Source of the DNA: Desulfosarcina widdelii
Lineage (GTDB): Bacteria; Desulfobacterota; Desulfobacteria; Desulfobacterales; Desulfosarcinaceae
Reading direction: 5' to 3'
Length of the DNA: 64,000 nt
NCBI RefSeq assembly: GCF_009688965.1
Contig: NZ_AP021875.1
Coordinates: 6,386,001 to 6,450,000 of the forward strand
Shown: positions 53,204 through 63,120 of the stretch, one piece after another
How positions within the stretch are numbered: position 1 is the stretch's first letter
How the letters are laid out: each line of letters starts with the position of its first letter
Notes under the pieces: model-generated
What the model was told of the DNA's origin: nothing
Seen by the model: only the letters and a program-made list of their open reading frames with translations
The model's database searches: none
Made by a program: the position numbers and the translations under genes

Positions 53204-55669
53204 TTAACTTATTGTTCCCACAGGCTTCAAGCTGACCGATTGATCCACACTGCGTAGATGCAGATCCCGCTGTGGAAATGCGATTTCGATTTTTGCTTCC
53301 CTGAATTTACGATCAATCTCTTGGTTAAGTTCGCTTTTGGCCTCCATTCGTTGGTCAGCATCCTGCACCCAGACGCGGAGTTCAAAGTCAAGTGAACTTT
53401 CTCCGAAGTTTAAAAATAGGACCTGAGGAGATGGTGTTTTGGCAATGTTCGAATTTTTCTTTGTGCTTGCCATTAGTGTTTCAATCACCAAGGAGACGTC
53501 TGAGCCATAGGCTACTCCCACCGGAATAATCAGCCGCACAAGACGATTCCTGAGTGTCCAATTGACCACCTTATTGCTGACCAAATCCGCGTTGGGAATG
53601 ATCACATCAGCCTGGTCAAAAGTTTGGACGGCAGTAGCCCGAAGACCAATCTTTATGATTTCAGCCCATTCCCCATCGAGTTCAATATAATCACCTTCCC
53701 TGACCGGTCGTTCAAAAAGCAGGATAAGTCCGCTGACAAAATTATTAACGATACTTTGCAGGCCGAATCCGATGCCGACGCCGAGCGCACTCAATATAAT
53801 GGTAAGTTTTGTGACCTCGATTCCAAGTGCAGCGAGGGCCAAAATAAAGCCGACAGAAATGAGGACATAGTTAACCAGCCTTGCAATTGAGAGCCTCACC
53901 CCTTTTTCCACGAGACGCTTGGCGAGCACTTCATCGATAAGCACCTTTTGCACGATCCAGGAGACGAGATATGATCCATAGAGGATACTGGCTGAAACAA
54001 CCACCAGGCCGACATTGATGCGCTGGGATCCCACGTTGACTCCGGTTTCCAGGAAACCTTTTATTGCCGCCGGTAGGCTATCGAAAACCCCCCAGATCGA
54101 CAGAATTGTAGGGAAAAGAAGCAACCCGAACAAAGCGACGTTCACAAAGAGTACTAACCGGCGAATGATAAGATCGGCGTTTTTGTGAAAGAATGCTGCC
54201 CGGTGTAAAGATGAACGACGAAACACCAATTCTAAAAAGCCACGAATCATGTATATGAACAACATATAGCCAATTACGATTGCCGTTGAACGGATCAATG
54301 ATATGAACAGATATTCGGCCAGCATATTTTTACCCGAAATCTCCGCAACGGTGATAAAGGCCAAAAATAAAGCACCTGCCCGAAGAAGCCAACAGTAGAA
54401 ACGCGCGTCCTTTTCACCAACACTTTCACCTGCCCATCGCCAGGAGATGACTATACCGACAAGCGCCGTTAAAGCTGTGTATAAACGGAATAGAGGCATT
54501 GGCAGCTTGATAACCTGTAGGAGTTGGGTAACCAGCAAAACGATGGTCAACCCATAAACAAATTTCATTCTCCATGGTGCCTGATTCAGGGCTCCGATAA
54601 TTCGGCTAAATGAGACGCCAGCAGCCGTCGCAATGGCAAGCCCAAACATATCTTGAAATAACAACTGTTCATAAAACCACAAAATTGCTAAAGTACTAAA
54701 GAATAGCCCTGCTGAAAGCGGTCGGGCTGCCAGAAAATGCCAGCGTTTCGAGTCGTATAACATTTGCCGATTCTGATAGATGGCGATGATTACCACGAGA
54801 CAACAAAAAACATGGACAAAGATGATCAGTCCCTGTTGGTCAAGAAAATGGCTGTCCGGCCATGCGATCTCAATCAGACCTTTTTGCAATGCGTACCACA
54901 ACTCGTTTGAATACTGAGAAACATACTGGGAGGAAAACATTGGGGGAGATATTTTGACTTTGATACCGGAACGTGCTCCCGAAATCAAAGCGTCCAATTC
55001 GGTGGAAAAAACGATGATTTTTGCCTCTACGTTGCTTGCTCTCTCCTGAACTGCCAGCATCGAATTTAGCTTTGCAACGACGACCTCCAACGCCTTGTCG
55101 ATCGTATCTATTGCTCTTGAGAAGGTCGATCGTAGGGGGACGAGATCTCCATCCTTGAGCAGGGCAGACTGCCACTGGCTCCAGCGTTGTTTCTCCTCCA
55201 ACCAGTTTTTTCTCAATGTGCCAAACTGATCAATGGCTTTGCTAAGGGGTCTGCTAATTTCTTTGAACGTTTTATTATTCCGCTCAATGACCGCTCTCAG
55301 CTCCACAAGATTATTTAACCGGTCATTCTTTGCGTCCTTTATTTCTTCTAATTGCGCGGCAGGTTCCTTCAGGCTCACCTCGATGCCGGCAATCTCTTTT
55401 TCATATTCTGCGATATCCAGTGAATCGGTAACGTTATTTTTGAGAGTCGCCAGATCGGCGGACAATTTTGCTGCTTTGGGTATGATAGCTGATAGGTCAG
55501 GTACGGCCACTGATTCATCTTGCTGAGTTATCGACGCTAGTTCAGCATTCGATTGCGATTGCGGTAGCGCGTATCTTGGAATTAATAATATAGTTAGTGC
55601 CCATCCGGCAACGTAACCTGCCGTTATTGATAAAAAAAGCGCATTTTGCACTGGCTTTACTTTTCTCAT
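53204..55669 (-). CDS. Large MscS-family mechanosensitive channel
   Basis: 821 residues. A signal peptide or first helix (ALFLSITAGYVAGWALTI) leads into a long periplasmic coiled-coil region (about 40-240), then about ten membrane segments and the MscS core (about 580-800) with the pore helix ALGVGIGFGLQSIVNNFVSGL and beta domain RPVREGDYIELDGEWAEI. It resembles KefA/MscK-like and YbdG-like channels that protect against osmotic downshock. The start is ATG 55669. An ISNCY transposase gene begins 14 bases upstream in the opposite direction; no ribosome site is visible before the ATG, so its original upstream DNA may be gone. Confidence 0.9.
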   Translation of the reverse strand: MRKVKPVQNALFLSITAGYVAGWALTILLIPRYALPQSQSNAELASITQQDESVAVPDLSAIIPKAAKLSADLATLKNNVTDSLDIAEYEKEIAGIEVSLKEPAAQLEEIKDAKNDRLNNLVELRAVIERNNKTFKEISRPLSKAIDQFGTLRKNWLEEKQRWSQWQSALLKDGDLVPLRSTFSRAIDTIDKALEVVVAKLNSMLAVQERASNVEAKIIVFSTELDALISGARSGIKVKISPPMFSSQYVSQYSNELWYALQKGLIEIAWPDSHFLDQQGLIIFVHVFCCLVVIIAIYQNRQMLYDSKRWHFLAARPLSAGLFFSTLAILWFYEQLLFQDMFGLAIATAAGVSFSRIIGALNQAPWRMKFVYGLTIVLLVTQLLQVIKLPMPLFRLYTALTALVGIVISWRWAGESVGEKDARFYCWLLRAGALFLAFITVAEISGKNMLAEYLFISLIRSTAIVIGYMLFIYMIRGFLELVFRRSSLHRAAFFHKNADLIIRRLVLFVNVALFGLLLFPTILSIWGVFDSLPAAIKGFLETGVNVGSQRINVGLVVVSASILYGSYLVSWIVQKVLIDEVLAKRLVEKGVRLSIARLVNYVLISVGFILALAALGIEVTKLTIILSALGVGIGFGLQSIVNNFVSGLILLFERPVREGDYIELDGEWAEIIKIGLRATAVQTFDQADVIIPNADLVSNKVVNWTLRNRLVRLIIPVGVAYGSDVSLVIETLMASTKKNSNIAKTPSPQVLFLNFGESSLDFELRVWVQDADQRMEAKSELNQEIDRKFREAKIEIAFPQRDLHLRSVDQSVSLKPVGTIS

Positions 55670-55675
55670 TGTAGT

Positions 55676-55703
55676 ATATTGAATGTCGCCAAACGTTCAA
55701 TAT
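55676..55703. repeat. Hairpin between the MscS and ISNCY genes
   Basis: ATATTGAA and TTCAATAT form a perfect 8-base inverted repeat with a 12-base loop at the left side of the ISNCY gene. It may be part of the element's end. No matching terminal repeat was found to the right. Confidence 0.45.
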
Positions 55704-57095
55704 CAATACAAAAAAAAGAAAAGGGCCAAACACAAAATGCGCGAAAAACATCAAAAACAAATGCTGCTTATCGATCCCCCAACCGGTCATCCCAAGGAAA
55801 AAGAGCTGGAAGCGATCAGCATTGTGCTCGATAGCACTCCTACCATTTGCGATCATGTACTGCAAGATCTCAACAAGGGAAAAATCATCAAGCGTCGAAC
55901 CGGGGCTCGCGGCATGACGGCCGAGCAGATTATTCGTGCTGCGGTGGTGATGCGGCTTTACGGTTTCACATATGAAGACCTGGCGTTTCATATCTCCGAC
56001 TCCAGGGCCTTGAGACGATTCTGTCGCATCGGCATCGCCGACAAGGGATTCAAAAAGTCGGCCCTCAACGCCAATATCAAAACGTTGTCGCCGCAAACAT
56101 GGCAACGTATATCCGACGACCTTTTGGCCTGCGCTAAGGACGATAAAATCGAAAAGGGCAGGAAGGCACGGATCGATTGTACGGTGGTCGAGTCCAACAT
56201 CCATAAGCCTCTCGATTCCGTGCAACTGTTCGATTCGGTGCGCGTGATCGCCCGTTTGTTGACCAAAGCCCGAGACGAATTCGGGATCAAGATCGTCTTT
56301 ACCGATCATCGGCGCCGCGCCAAGAAAAGGATGATCGGTATCCAGTACGCCAAAAATGAGAAGCAGCGTATTCCCCTGTATAAAGATCTGCTCAAGGTCA
56401 CTGGCAAAACCATCGGCTATGCCATCCGGGCCGAAAAGATCCTGGCACGACACTGCAGCGCGGACCCGCTTTTGTTGGGCTTGTTCGACGAAATCAGACA
56501 CTATGGCGACCTGGCCCGGCAAGTATACGACCAAACCTATCGCCGGATCGTTCAAGGCGAAAGCGTCCCGGCCGGCCAGAAGGTGTTTTCCATTTTCGAA
56601 GACCATACGGACATCATTATCAAGGACCGCCGAGAGACACATTACGGTCATAAAATCTGTTTGACGGGCGGTGCCTCCAACCTGATCCTGGATTGCGTCA
56701 TCTTGGAAGGCAACCCCGCCGATACGGAATTGGTCGAAACCATGCTCGACCGTCAAAAAAGGATCTATGGCCGCTATCCGTTGAAAGTCGCTTTGGACGG
56801 CGGTTTCGCCTCCAAAGACAATCTTGCCAAAGCCAAAGAACGCAGAATCAAAGACGTATGCTTTTCCAAAAAACGAGGCCTAAAAGAAGCGGACATGTGC
56901 CGCAGCGACTACGTTTACAAAAAACTTCGCCAGTTTCGTGCCGGAATCGAATCCGGCATATCCTGGCTCAAGCGCAGCTTCGGGCTGACCCGTTGCACCT
57001 GGAAAGGATTTCGTTCGTTTAAATCCTATGTCTTGTCATCGGTCGTTGCCGCCAATTTGCTTACGATGGCGCGCAAGAAACTGGCAACCGTTTAG
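55683..57095 (+). CDS. ISNCY-family transposase
   Basis: Up to 470 residues; an internal start at 55737 (MREKHQKQMLLIDPP) is more likely the real one. The sequence follows ISDol1-type ISNCY transposases: GMTAEQIIRAAVVMRLYGFT, YEDLAFHISDSRALRRFCRIG, KGFKKSALNANIKTLSPQTW, IEKGRKARIDCTVVESNIH and the late GIESGISWLKRSFGLTRCTW. DDE catalysis is assumed for the family; I place the acidic residues in IDCTVVESN and LKVALDGGFAS. It lies so close to the MscS start that the insertion may have altered that gene's promoter. Intact. Confidence 0.88.
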   Translation: MSPNVQYQYKKKKRAKHKMREKHQKQMLLIDPPTGHPKEKELEAISIVLDSTPTICDHVLQDLNKGKIIKRRTGARGMTAEQIIRAAVVMRLYGFTYEDLAFHISDSRALRRFCRIGIADKGFKKSALNANIKTLSPQTWQRISDDLLACAKDDKIEKGRKARIDCTVVESNIHKPLDSVQLFDSVRVIARLLTKARDEFGIKIVFTDHRRRAKKRMIGIQYAKNEKQRIPLYKDLLKVTGKTIGYAIRAEKILARHCSADPLLLGLFDEIRHYGDLARQVYDQTYRRIVQGESVPAGQKVFSIFEDHTDIIIKDRRETHYGHKICLTGGASNLILDCVILEGNPADTELVETMLDRQKRIYGRYPLKVALDGGFASKDNLAKAKERRIKDVCFSKKRGLKEADMCRSDYVYKKLRQFRAGIESGISWLKRSFGLTRCTWKGFRSFKSYVLSSVVAANLLTMARKKLATV

Positions 57096-57887
57096 AAACG
57101 GGATTTTCCGTTCGGCGCAACGACCCGATGGAAAGGTAGGCACGAAAAGAGCCTTTATGCACATATGACCGTAAAATAAGAGCGGCACCTTCGTAAGTAC
57201 TTCTCAAAAAAGTAGCGCTCAATTTTTTGTTCCGCGAAGAGAACTCAAATACGCTGTTTCTGGACGGGCACTAGTTATGGCCAATACGGCTTTCAGAATT
57301 TCCTTTTCAGGACTTTTCATGTTTGAATTCCCGACAAATTAACGTTATTTGCACTGTTAGTGCATTACAGAGTCAACGGAGCTAATTTCCATAATTATTT
57401 CAGTTTTTCATGATCAATTTTTGTTTCCTCTCCGGGCCAACGGGCAGGGTGATGCCCTTTGATAAAGAACGGTGTCCCAATTTATGATAGATGGAAATTA
57501 GGCTGAATCTGTGGGGCAGGTCAATAATATAGCCTGTTTATCAGGATCTTGCTACAGGCTTGCCTGCGACAGGTATTAATATGTTTTGGTCGGACAGAGG
57601 GCCTCTCAGGTAACGATTACACTTTGTACATTTTGTATGTTACGCGAGCCAGGCAAGTTGGGATACATTGAGATGCTTCCACGAATCGATCCCTCGTCTA
57701 AACCGGCACTTTCCAAAACAAACATGCATTTTTTTTCAAGGTCAACGGGTGGACTGGGGAACTACAAGATGTTGTATATAACCGCCTAAGTTAAATATAG
57801 ATAGGCAGTAACCCAAAGCCAGGCACATCGTGGGATAAATACTGGATATCTTCGACGCCAATTCGAATAGATAGCGCTTGACAGTTA
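57096..57887. other. Intergenic region of 792 bases, no secure gene
   Basis: The right end of the ISNCY element must be here but no terminal repeat was found. A 33-residue minus-strand frame (57219-57320, MKSPEKEILKAVLAITS) is too weak to call and may be a truncated gene start. The rest is AT-rich without repeats or an RNA gene that I can support. Confidence 0.4.
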
Positions 57888-58739
57888 TCAATAAAACAAC
57901 CTCAGATAGAGCTGTAGGCCGGCATAATTGAAATTTACCTTACCATTGAGGTCGACCCCCGGCCAATCCTCACCTTCGGCTTGCACATCGATATGCAATG
58001 TGTCGAAACCCAATCCGATGCCCACGTGCTTCCAAGGATTATACTCCACGGCGGCATCGACTCTTAGAATCGATCCGCTGAAATCCTCATACTCCAGGTA
58101 GAACGCCTGTGTGCTAGTGCGGAGAAACCAACGGGGTGTTAGGGCGATGTCCATGCGCAAGCCCACCACCGGTAGGGGCGCGGTGAAACTTTCCTGGCCT
58201 TCCTCGTCGATGAGTCCAGTGGCATTGAGGCCGAAGTCGATGGGCATGATGTACAGGCCGATTCCGGCGGCCAGATCGATGCGCTCGTCCTGGAAGAAAG
58301 AGTAACTGTAAGAAAGTTCCCAGATGTCTATATCCAAGAAGGATTCGACATCGGTCCCGGCTGGAATGACGACCTCCTTGCCGTACAACTCGACGGTGAT
58401 GTCCTCCAGGATCTGCCTTTCGCCGCTGCGGTTCAACGAAAACCAGGAAAAATCCAGCCGGTGGCGCCGGTTGTCCGAGAATCGCCATAGGGCATCGGCA
58501 CGGAAAACGAAATTGCTGGTGTCCAACCCCAGAAAGTCCTCCACATCCAGATCCACACTGATCCCCGATCCGAAACGCAAAGTGCTGTCCACGGCGGATA
58601 AGAACACACCGACGTTGACGCCGAATTCCTCCCACGGCTGTTCGTCGAGGGCCGGCTCTTCGGCAATGCACACAAAAGGAGCCAGGAATGAAACCGCGAA
58701 CATGATAAAAGGGATGAATCGCCGGGTGAACCGGTGCAT
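57888..58739 (-). CDS. Outer-membrane beta-barrel protein (hypothetical)
   Basis: 283 residues. A signal peptide is clear (FIMFAVSFLAPFVCIAEE). The rest alternates polar and apolar residues with aromatic borders (LWRFSDNRRHRLDFSWFSL, LSYSYSFFQDERIDLAAGI, VGLRMDIALTPRWFLRTST) and ends in LYLRLFY with a terminal aromatic, typical of outer-membrane barrels. About ten strands are likely. The ligand or role is unknown. ATG follows AAAGGAGCTCC. It is separated from the GLG1 gene by about 210 bases. Confidence 0.75.
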   Translation of the reverse strand: MHRFTRRFIPFIMFAVSFLAPFVCIAEEPALDEQPWEEFGVNVGVFLSAVDSTLRFGSGISVDLDVEDFLGLDTSNFVFRADALWRFSDNRRHRLDFSWFSLNRSGERQILEDITVELYGKEVVIPAGTDVESFLDIDIWELSYSYSFFQDERIDLAAGIGLYIMPIDFGLNATGLIDEEGQESFTAPLPVVGLRMDIALTPRWFLRTSTQAFYLEYEDFSGSILRVDAAVEYNPWKHVGIGLGFDTLHIDVQAEGEDWPGVDLNGKVNFNYAGLQLYLRLFY

Positions 58740-58952
58740 AGGAGCTCCTTTGCTATGATGATGTTACGATCCTGCCTTCCGTATCGACCACCGCCACTTA
58801 AGATTCTAATCCTGTTGGGCCAGTCGTTCTAAAATGCCCCGGCAGGCGACATCGACCAAGCTCTGTGTTTGACACGTTGATACCACGAAGCCCTTGTGCG
58901 GATGTGACCGCCTGCCCGAGCATGCTGCCGGTGACGCTGCCCATCAGGCCGG

Positions 58953-59363
58953 TCACTGCTTGACGACCTCCTTTACTGCCTGTTTGCAGCGGCCGCTGAC
59001 CTTGGCATCATTTTCCTCAAGACATTTCAGCAAACGGCCCTGGCCGGCAGGCACCCCACTGCAAAGCGCATCCAAATCGTCGCGACACTCGTTGACCAGA
59101 TAGCTCAACGCCGCTACAGCCCGCTCCAATTGGACGGCAGCATCATAAAGGGCATATTCGCATTGACCGGACAGCTTATCCCCATGGGCATATAAGCAGG
59201 CCAGCAGGCGTCCCTCTCCGGGGGTGACATCCTTGCAGTAGGTCTTCAGTTCCCGGTCGCAGCCGTCGAGGACGCTTTGTACCAAATTGTCCCCGGCCAA
59301 GGAGGGGGCAGCCAACAAAAGGACAACCAACATGATCGATACTAAGTTTGCGGATTTTCTCAT
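58953..59363 (-). CDS. Exported cysteine-rich GLG1-repeat protein
   Basis: 136 residues from ATG 59363, chosen because GAGAGGAAAAG lies upstream. A signal peptide (LVSIMLVVLLLAAPSLAGD) is followed by two GLG1-type cysteine-rich units: C-x6-C before TPGEGRLLACLYAHGDKLS-GQC and C-x7-C before PAGQGRLLKCLEENDAKVS-GRC. Each unit has four cysteines that probably form disulfides. Such proteins occur in the periplasm of many proteobacteria without a known role. A GLMGSVTGSMLGQAV glycine-zipper-like frame overlaps its stop codon and may be a degraded neighbour. Confidence 0.8.
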   Translation of the reverse strand: MRKSANLVSIMLVVLLLAAPSLAGDNLVQSVLDGCDRELKTYCKDVTPGEGRLLACLYAHGDKLSGQCEYALYDAAVQLERAVAALSYLVNECRDDLDALCSGVPAGQGRLLKCLEENDAKVSGRCKQAVKEVVKQ

Positions 59364-59522
59364 GGTCTTTTCCTCTCTGTAGTATTGCGTGTTTAGATTT
59401 CCAACCAAAATTAACCGGGTAACAGCCACGAGCGGCTAACGCTCATGCCTTGGGCTGTTGGTATGGTCTCCTTGCACCCGTCAATTGGACAGGCCTTCGA
59501 TCATGTTCAGACGATCACCCCT

Positions 59523-60956
59523 TTAATCGACTGCCGGCGGATAAGGCATCGCATCGAGCGCTTCACGTGCCTGCTGCATGGCTTTCCGAAAGCGTTGACC
59601 AATGCCCTGATCCCAATTCTGAACATTGTTCTTGCCTGTCAATCGGGATACGGAACCATTCAATCCGAGACCGGCGTCACGACCGGCGGTTTCCACGGTT
59701 TTCATCGTATCCCCGATGGTTCCGGCGGTGGAGTCGACCAGTCCTGCCTTGACTTGTTTGTCGTCCATGGCGAGCAGGCCCTTGCCGGCATCGAGCAAAC
59801 CGGTCAGAAGGTTTTTCCCGGCCTTTAGAGCGCCTTCGCCGATTTCCTTGGCCACATCGACGCCGCTTTCGGCAATATGGATGCCGGTCCCCAGGCCCCG
59901 CCTGCCGACATTCAACACGCCGCCGCTGACTCGAAATACTCCGGCCGCGACAGGGGCAATTTTCACGACGGGTTTATCGAGCGGACCGCGAATATGAATC
60001 GTATCGTAGTGCACATTTCGGTCCGTCAGCACCTGGGCGTCGAGGTGGATGCGGCCGGCATTGAGCGCCATGGCCATGGCGGAATCCAGCCCGTCGCCAC
60101 CCAGCGTCGTGCGGGTGGCCGGCGGCAGCAGCACGCCCAACGTATTCAGCTTGAGACCGATCAAGCGCGTCTGCACATTCATCATCGGCATGTTCTGACT
60201 GATCGGCGCCATCTGCGCAAGGATGCCGAAATGGGCGTCCGGCAGTTGGCCGGGTTGCTGCAATTGGCCGGAGATGACGATGTTCGCCGTTTCCGCCGCA
60301 GTGTCGCCATCGAACAGCCGCAGACGACCAACCGAAACAGCGATATCCTTCAATGGGAATCGCATCGGTTTGCCGGTCAGCGCAATGTCCTGGTAATTCA
60401 CCACGCCATCTGCCACACGGATCTTTTTGATGAGAATCGACGGCCGAATCGTTTTCTCGGCGACAGGCTTGGCTGCCTTGGGTGTGCCGGCCTTATTTTG
60501 GGCTGTGGAGGAGTCGTCCGATCGCAACAAGTTGTCCAGCCCCGTTTTGCCCTGCGCGTCGCGCATCAGATCGATTGTCATGCCTTTCAGGATCAGTTCG
60601 TCGATCACAATCAAATCATCGAATACGGTCGCCAGATCGACATCTAAAACCATGTTGTCCAGCACCAGCAGCGGTTTACCGCTGTCTCCCTTGGGTGACT
60701 GGACGGTCACGCCGCTAAACGCAATGCGCCCGGTCGCCAATCGGATATCGATCGCCTCCAGCCGGCCGCCTTCGGTTAGATGACGTTTCAGCGCGCGATT
60801 GATCTGATCCAAGGCGATCGATTCGATGGCCAGTATCACGCCAGCCAGGGCAATCAGAATCAGCAGCACCAAGCCTAATGGCAGTTTCCACCGCCAGCCA
60901 TGTGACGGTTGCTTCGGGTTGTCTTCAGTTGTAGCGATCATGATTATTTGGGTCAT
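59523..60956 (-). CDS. AsmA/DUF748-like envelope protein
   Basis: 477 residues. One N-terminal membrane helix (LPLGLVLLILIALAGVILAI) is followed by a periplasmic region with the AsmA-type pattern GRIAFSGVTVQSPKG, LLVLDNMVLDVDLATVFDDL and IDELILKGMTIDLMRDAQG, then a repeat-like segment LIGLKLNTLGVLLPP. Family members form long hydrophobic grooves moving lipids between membranes. The last 130 residues are rich in glycine and alanine (EIGEGALKAGKNLLTGLLD). No SD box was confidently found. It sits in a leftward set of envelope genes. Confidence 0.7.
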   Translation of the reverse strand: MTQIIMIATTEDNPKQPSHGWRWKLPLGLVLLILIALAGVILAIESIALDQINRALKRHLTEGGRLEAIDIRLATGRIAFSGVTVQSPKGDSGKPLLVLDNMVLDVDLATVFDDLIVIDELILKGMTIDLMRDAQGKTGLDNLLRSDDSSTAQNKAGTPKAAKPVAEKTIRPSILIKKIRVADGVVNYQDIALTGKPMRFPLKDIAVSVGRLRLFDGDTAAETANIVISGQLQQPGQLPDAHFGILAQMAPISQNMPMMNVQTRLIGLKLNTLGVLLPPATRTTLGGDGLDSAMAMALNAGRIHLDAQVLTDRNVHYDTIHIRGPLDKPVVKIAPVAAGVFRVSGGVLNVGRRGLGTGIHIAESGVDVAKEIGEGALKAGKNLLTGLLDAGKGLLAMDDKQVKAGLVDSTAGTIGDTMKTVETAGRDAGLGLNGSVSRLTGKNNVQNWDQGIGQRFRKAMQQAREALDAMPYPPAVD

Positions 60957-61146
60957 CTATCCGAGAAGAATCGATCCCAACAGCAGTAAAACAATCGATC
61001 AAAAAATATCCTCAATTGATCTGAAACCCTGATGAAACCAGTGATGGATGCTTTACCCACGGTAAGCGCATCATGTATTCAGGGCGTATGAAACGCTGCG
61101 GACTCGATGCGCCAAGCCCTTCCAACCCAGAATCGGCGTCATCTCC

Positions 61147-62400
61147 TCACCACGCTTGCCCCACGATAATATACGCGTATGTATCCTCCGTGCCGCGAGC
61201 GACATCCACGCCCAACCACAGGCCTTCATCAGGCATGAACAGATACCGGCCACCGATACCCCCGGAGACGATGTCATCCTGGGTTTCCAAGGCCGCATCA
61301 TCGCCATAGACGCTGCCGATGCCTGCAAATCCTAATACCGCCCAGCGTGTAAAAATGTCCCAACGCAGTTCCGTCCCTGCCATGCCCACCCGTTTTCCCT
61401 GGTAACGCAGTGCCGGGATACCCCGCAAGGTCACCCACGGATAGGCATAAAACGGCGGCCGTCCATCCACTGCCGAGCCTTCCAATCGCAGTCCAAGCAC
61501 GAGTTGCGGCAACAGCTGATGAAAAGATAGGAGCTTGAGATTACCACTCCAGTAGTTGTAGTCGCCACCAAATGCTTCATCGTACCGCCAGGCAGTCAAT
61601 TCCATCAGTTGTCCGCGATTGGGGGTGAACACATTGTCCCGCCCGTCAAAACTGAGCTCTGCAGCGATGCCGACATTGCTTGAGGAGATTTCGCCGATGT
61701 CAATCCCGGTATCCACATCAGGGGTTAAATCGAATGCCGACTCGGTTTCCAGGTAGAGCAACTTGCCCCCCAGGAAAAAACGGGTATCGCCCAGCCGGAA
61801 TTTGAGGTCCTGCAAAACGCCGAACCCCTCCAGGTCGAAGTCCAACGGCCGGTCCAGGATGTAGTAGGTGGATTTCACATCGGCATAGACCGCTGCCCCC
61901 ACATATCGAATCGTGTCGTTGTGCCAGGATGCCGAGTGGCCCACAGCGCCAAACCAGGTTTCATTATCCGTGTATCCACCCGCCACACCGGTGATGTCCG
62001 GCGGGGCTTTCTGGGTATTCCTGCCGGATGCAATGGATTGCGGCGTCTGCAGCGATGGAACCACTTCCGTCTCAACGCCCTCTTTGTGAGGATGGATGTA
62101 GCCAAGCCCCACCCCGAGTCCGTATCCGAAGGCCGGTTCTGTGAGGAAGATCGGCAGCGGCAGCCATTTGCCGGATGAACGTGATTCGTCGTCGGCTTCT
62201 GCGGCCTGCGACCCTTGCGATTCGATTTGCGGCGATACCGCGGTGGCCTCCTCCGCACCCGATGGCGCAGGTCCTACCGCAACGGCCAACAATTGAAGCA
62301 GCAGAACAATGCCGATCATCAAGCGCCGACCCACTACCGTATGCGGGGACCATCCGTTTATGGGGTACTTTCGATGAATATGAAAAACCTTTTTATCCAT
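61147..62400 (-). CDS. BamA/TamA-type (Omp85, D15) surface antigen protein
   Basis: 417 residues. A hydrophobic signal (MIGIVLLLQLLAVAVG) begins at an internal methionine about residue 28, so the first 27 residues may be untranslated. The rest has the D15 barrel look: GLGVGLGYIHPHKE, AAELSFDGRDNVFTPNRGQ, WVTLRGIPALRYQGKRVGM (the conserved VRGY-like element) and a final SGGIGGRYLFMPDEG. POTRA domains are missing, so it is shorter than BamA and may resemble the patatin-linked or stand-alone Omp85 group. Substrate unknown. Confidence 0.82.
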   Translation of the reverse strand: MDKKVFHIHRKYPINGWSPHTVVGRRLMIGIVLLLQLLAVAVGPAPSGAEEATAVSPQIESQGSQAAEADDESRSSGKWLPLPIFLTEPAFGYGLGVGLGYIHPHKEGVETEVVPSLQTPQSIASGRNTQKAPPDITGVAGGYTDNETWFGAVGHSASWHNDTIRYVGAAVYADVKSTYYILDRPLDFDLEGFGVLQDLKFRLGDTRFFLGGKLLYLETESAFDLTPDVDTGIDIGEISSSNVGIAAELSFDGRDNVFTPNRGQLMELTAWRYDEAFGGDYNYWSGNLKLLSFHQLLPQLVLGLRLEGSAVDGRPPFYAYPWVTLRGIPALRYQGKRVGMAGTELRWDIFTRWAVLGFAGIGSVYGDDAALETQDDIVSGGIGGRYLFMPDEGLWLGVDVARGTEDTYAYIIVGQAW

Positions 62401-62440
62401 TCCCGTGATTGCACTGGAGGCTTACATTACCGGCACAGGG

Positions 62441-63022
62441 TCATTCTTTGGACTTGAAACTGAACTTCTGGCCGCCGACGGACGCTTCGTACATCAAGCC
62501 CCCTTTGGCGTGAGTGAATACGACCATGCCTTTGTAATAGTCTGCTTTGGCCTGCTTGCCGGTGGCGGGTCCGGCAGTGGCGCTGGCCGAGGCGCCTTCA
62601 CTGCCTGCCTTCGCCTGAACGCCGGCGGTGATCGCTACCGCCGAAGCCGCGGCATCAAACTCGAATTCCCCGCTAATGAATTCCTCATAGGCCCGTTTGT
62701 CCTCGAAAAAAATCATCTCGCTGAAGGCCTGGCCGCCGGCCTGAAAACCAACGGACACTTTTATCAGTGAGGCCTCGCCGGTAACTTTACCGCCTTGATA
62801 CACATGGCCCTTGCCAAAGGCGCCACCGACGACGAAGCCGCCCTTGCCGATGGTCGGGAAAACCGCATAACCATAGGCACTCGTGAAAAAAGGCGCGACG
62901 ACCTGAGATTTTTTATAGATTTCAATTGTGTCTGTAAACTCGTCGGCCTTCACCGACATGGATAGCCCCAACACCACCATCATAACGATCAATACTACGG
63001 GTAGACAAGGTTTTGCTTTCAT
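62441..63022 (-). CDS. SYLF (Ysc84) lipid-binding domain protein
   Basis: 193 residues. Signal peptide (PCLPVVLIVMMVVLGLSMSV). The SYLF block is seen from residue 40: SAYGYAVFPTIGKGGFVVGG, AFGKGHVYQGGKVTGEASL and SVGFQAGGQAFSEMIFFED, then GVQAKAGSEGASASATAG. SYLF proteins bind phospholipids; in bacteria they are exported. It lies within the leftward envelope set, 40 bases upstream of the Omp85 start. ATG follows GAAAGGGGCC. Confidence 0.88.
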   Translation of the reverse strand: MKAKPCLPVVLIVMMVVLGLSMSVKADEFTDTIEIYKKSQVVAPFFTSAYGYAVFPTIGKGGFVVGGAFGKGHVYQGGKVTGEASLIKVSVGFQAGGQAFSEMIFFEDKRAYEEFISGEFEFDAAASAVAITAGVQAKAGSEGASASATAGPATGKQAKADYYKGMVVFTHAKGGLMYEASVGGQKFSFKSKE

Positions 63023-63120
63023 AGAAGGCCCCTTTCATATTTCGATGGATCATATTGGTATCTATCACTTCTCATTTTGTTTTGCTAAAAAAAGCATTTG
63101 TATGCTTAGTTTTCAAAAAC

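Noticed and set aside
57219..57320. 33-codon frame MKSPEKEILKAVLAITS...
   Set aside because: No ribosome site and possibly only the cut start of a gene; too weak to list as a gene.
58790..58955. Glycine-rich frame (GLMGSVTGSMLGQAV) and an offset frame ending LVDVACRGILERLAQQD
   Set aside because: Together they look like a frameshifted short gene, but neither has a supported start and no family is recognised.
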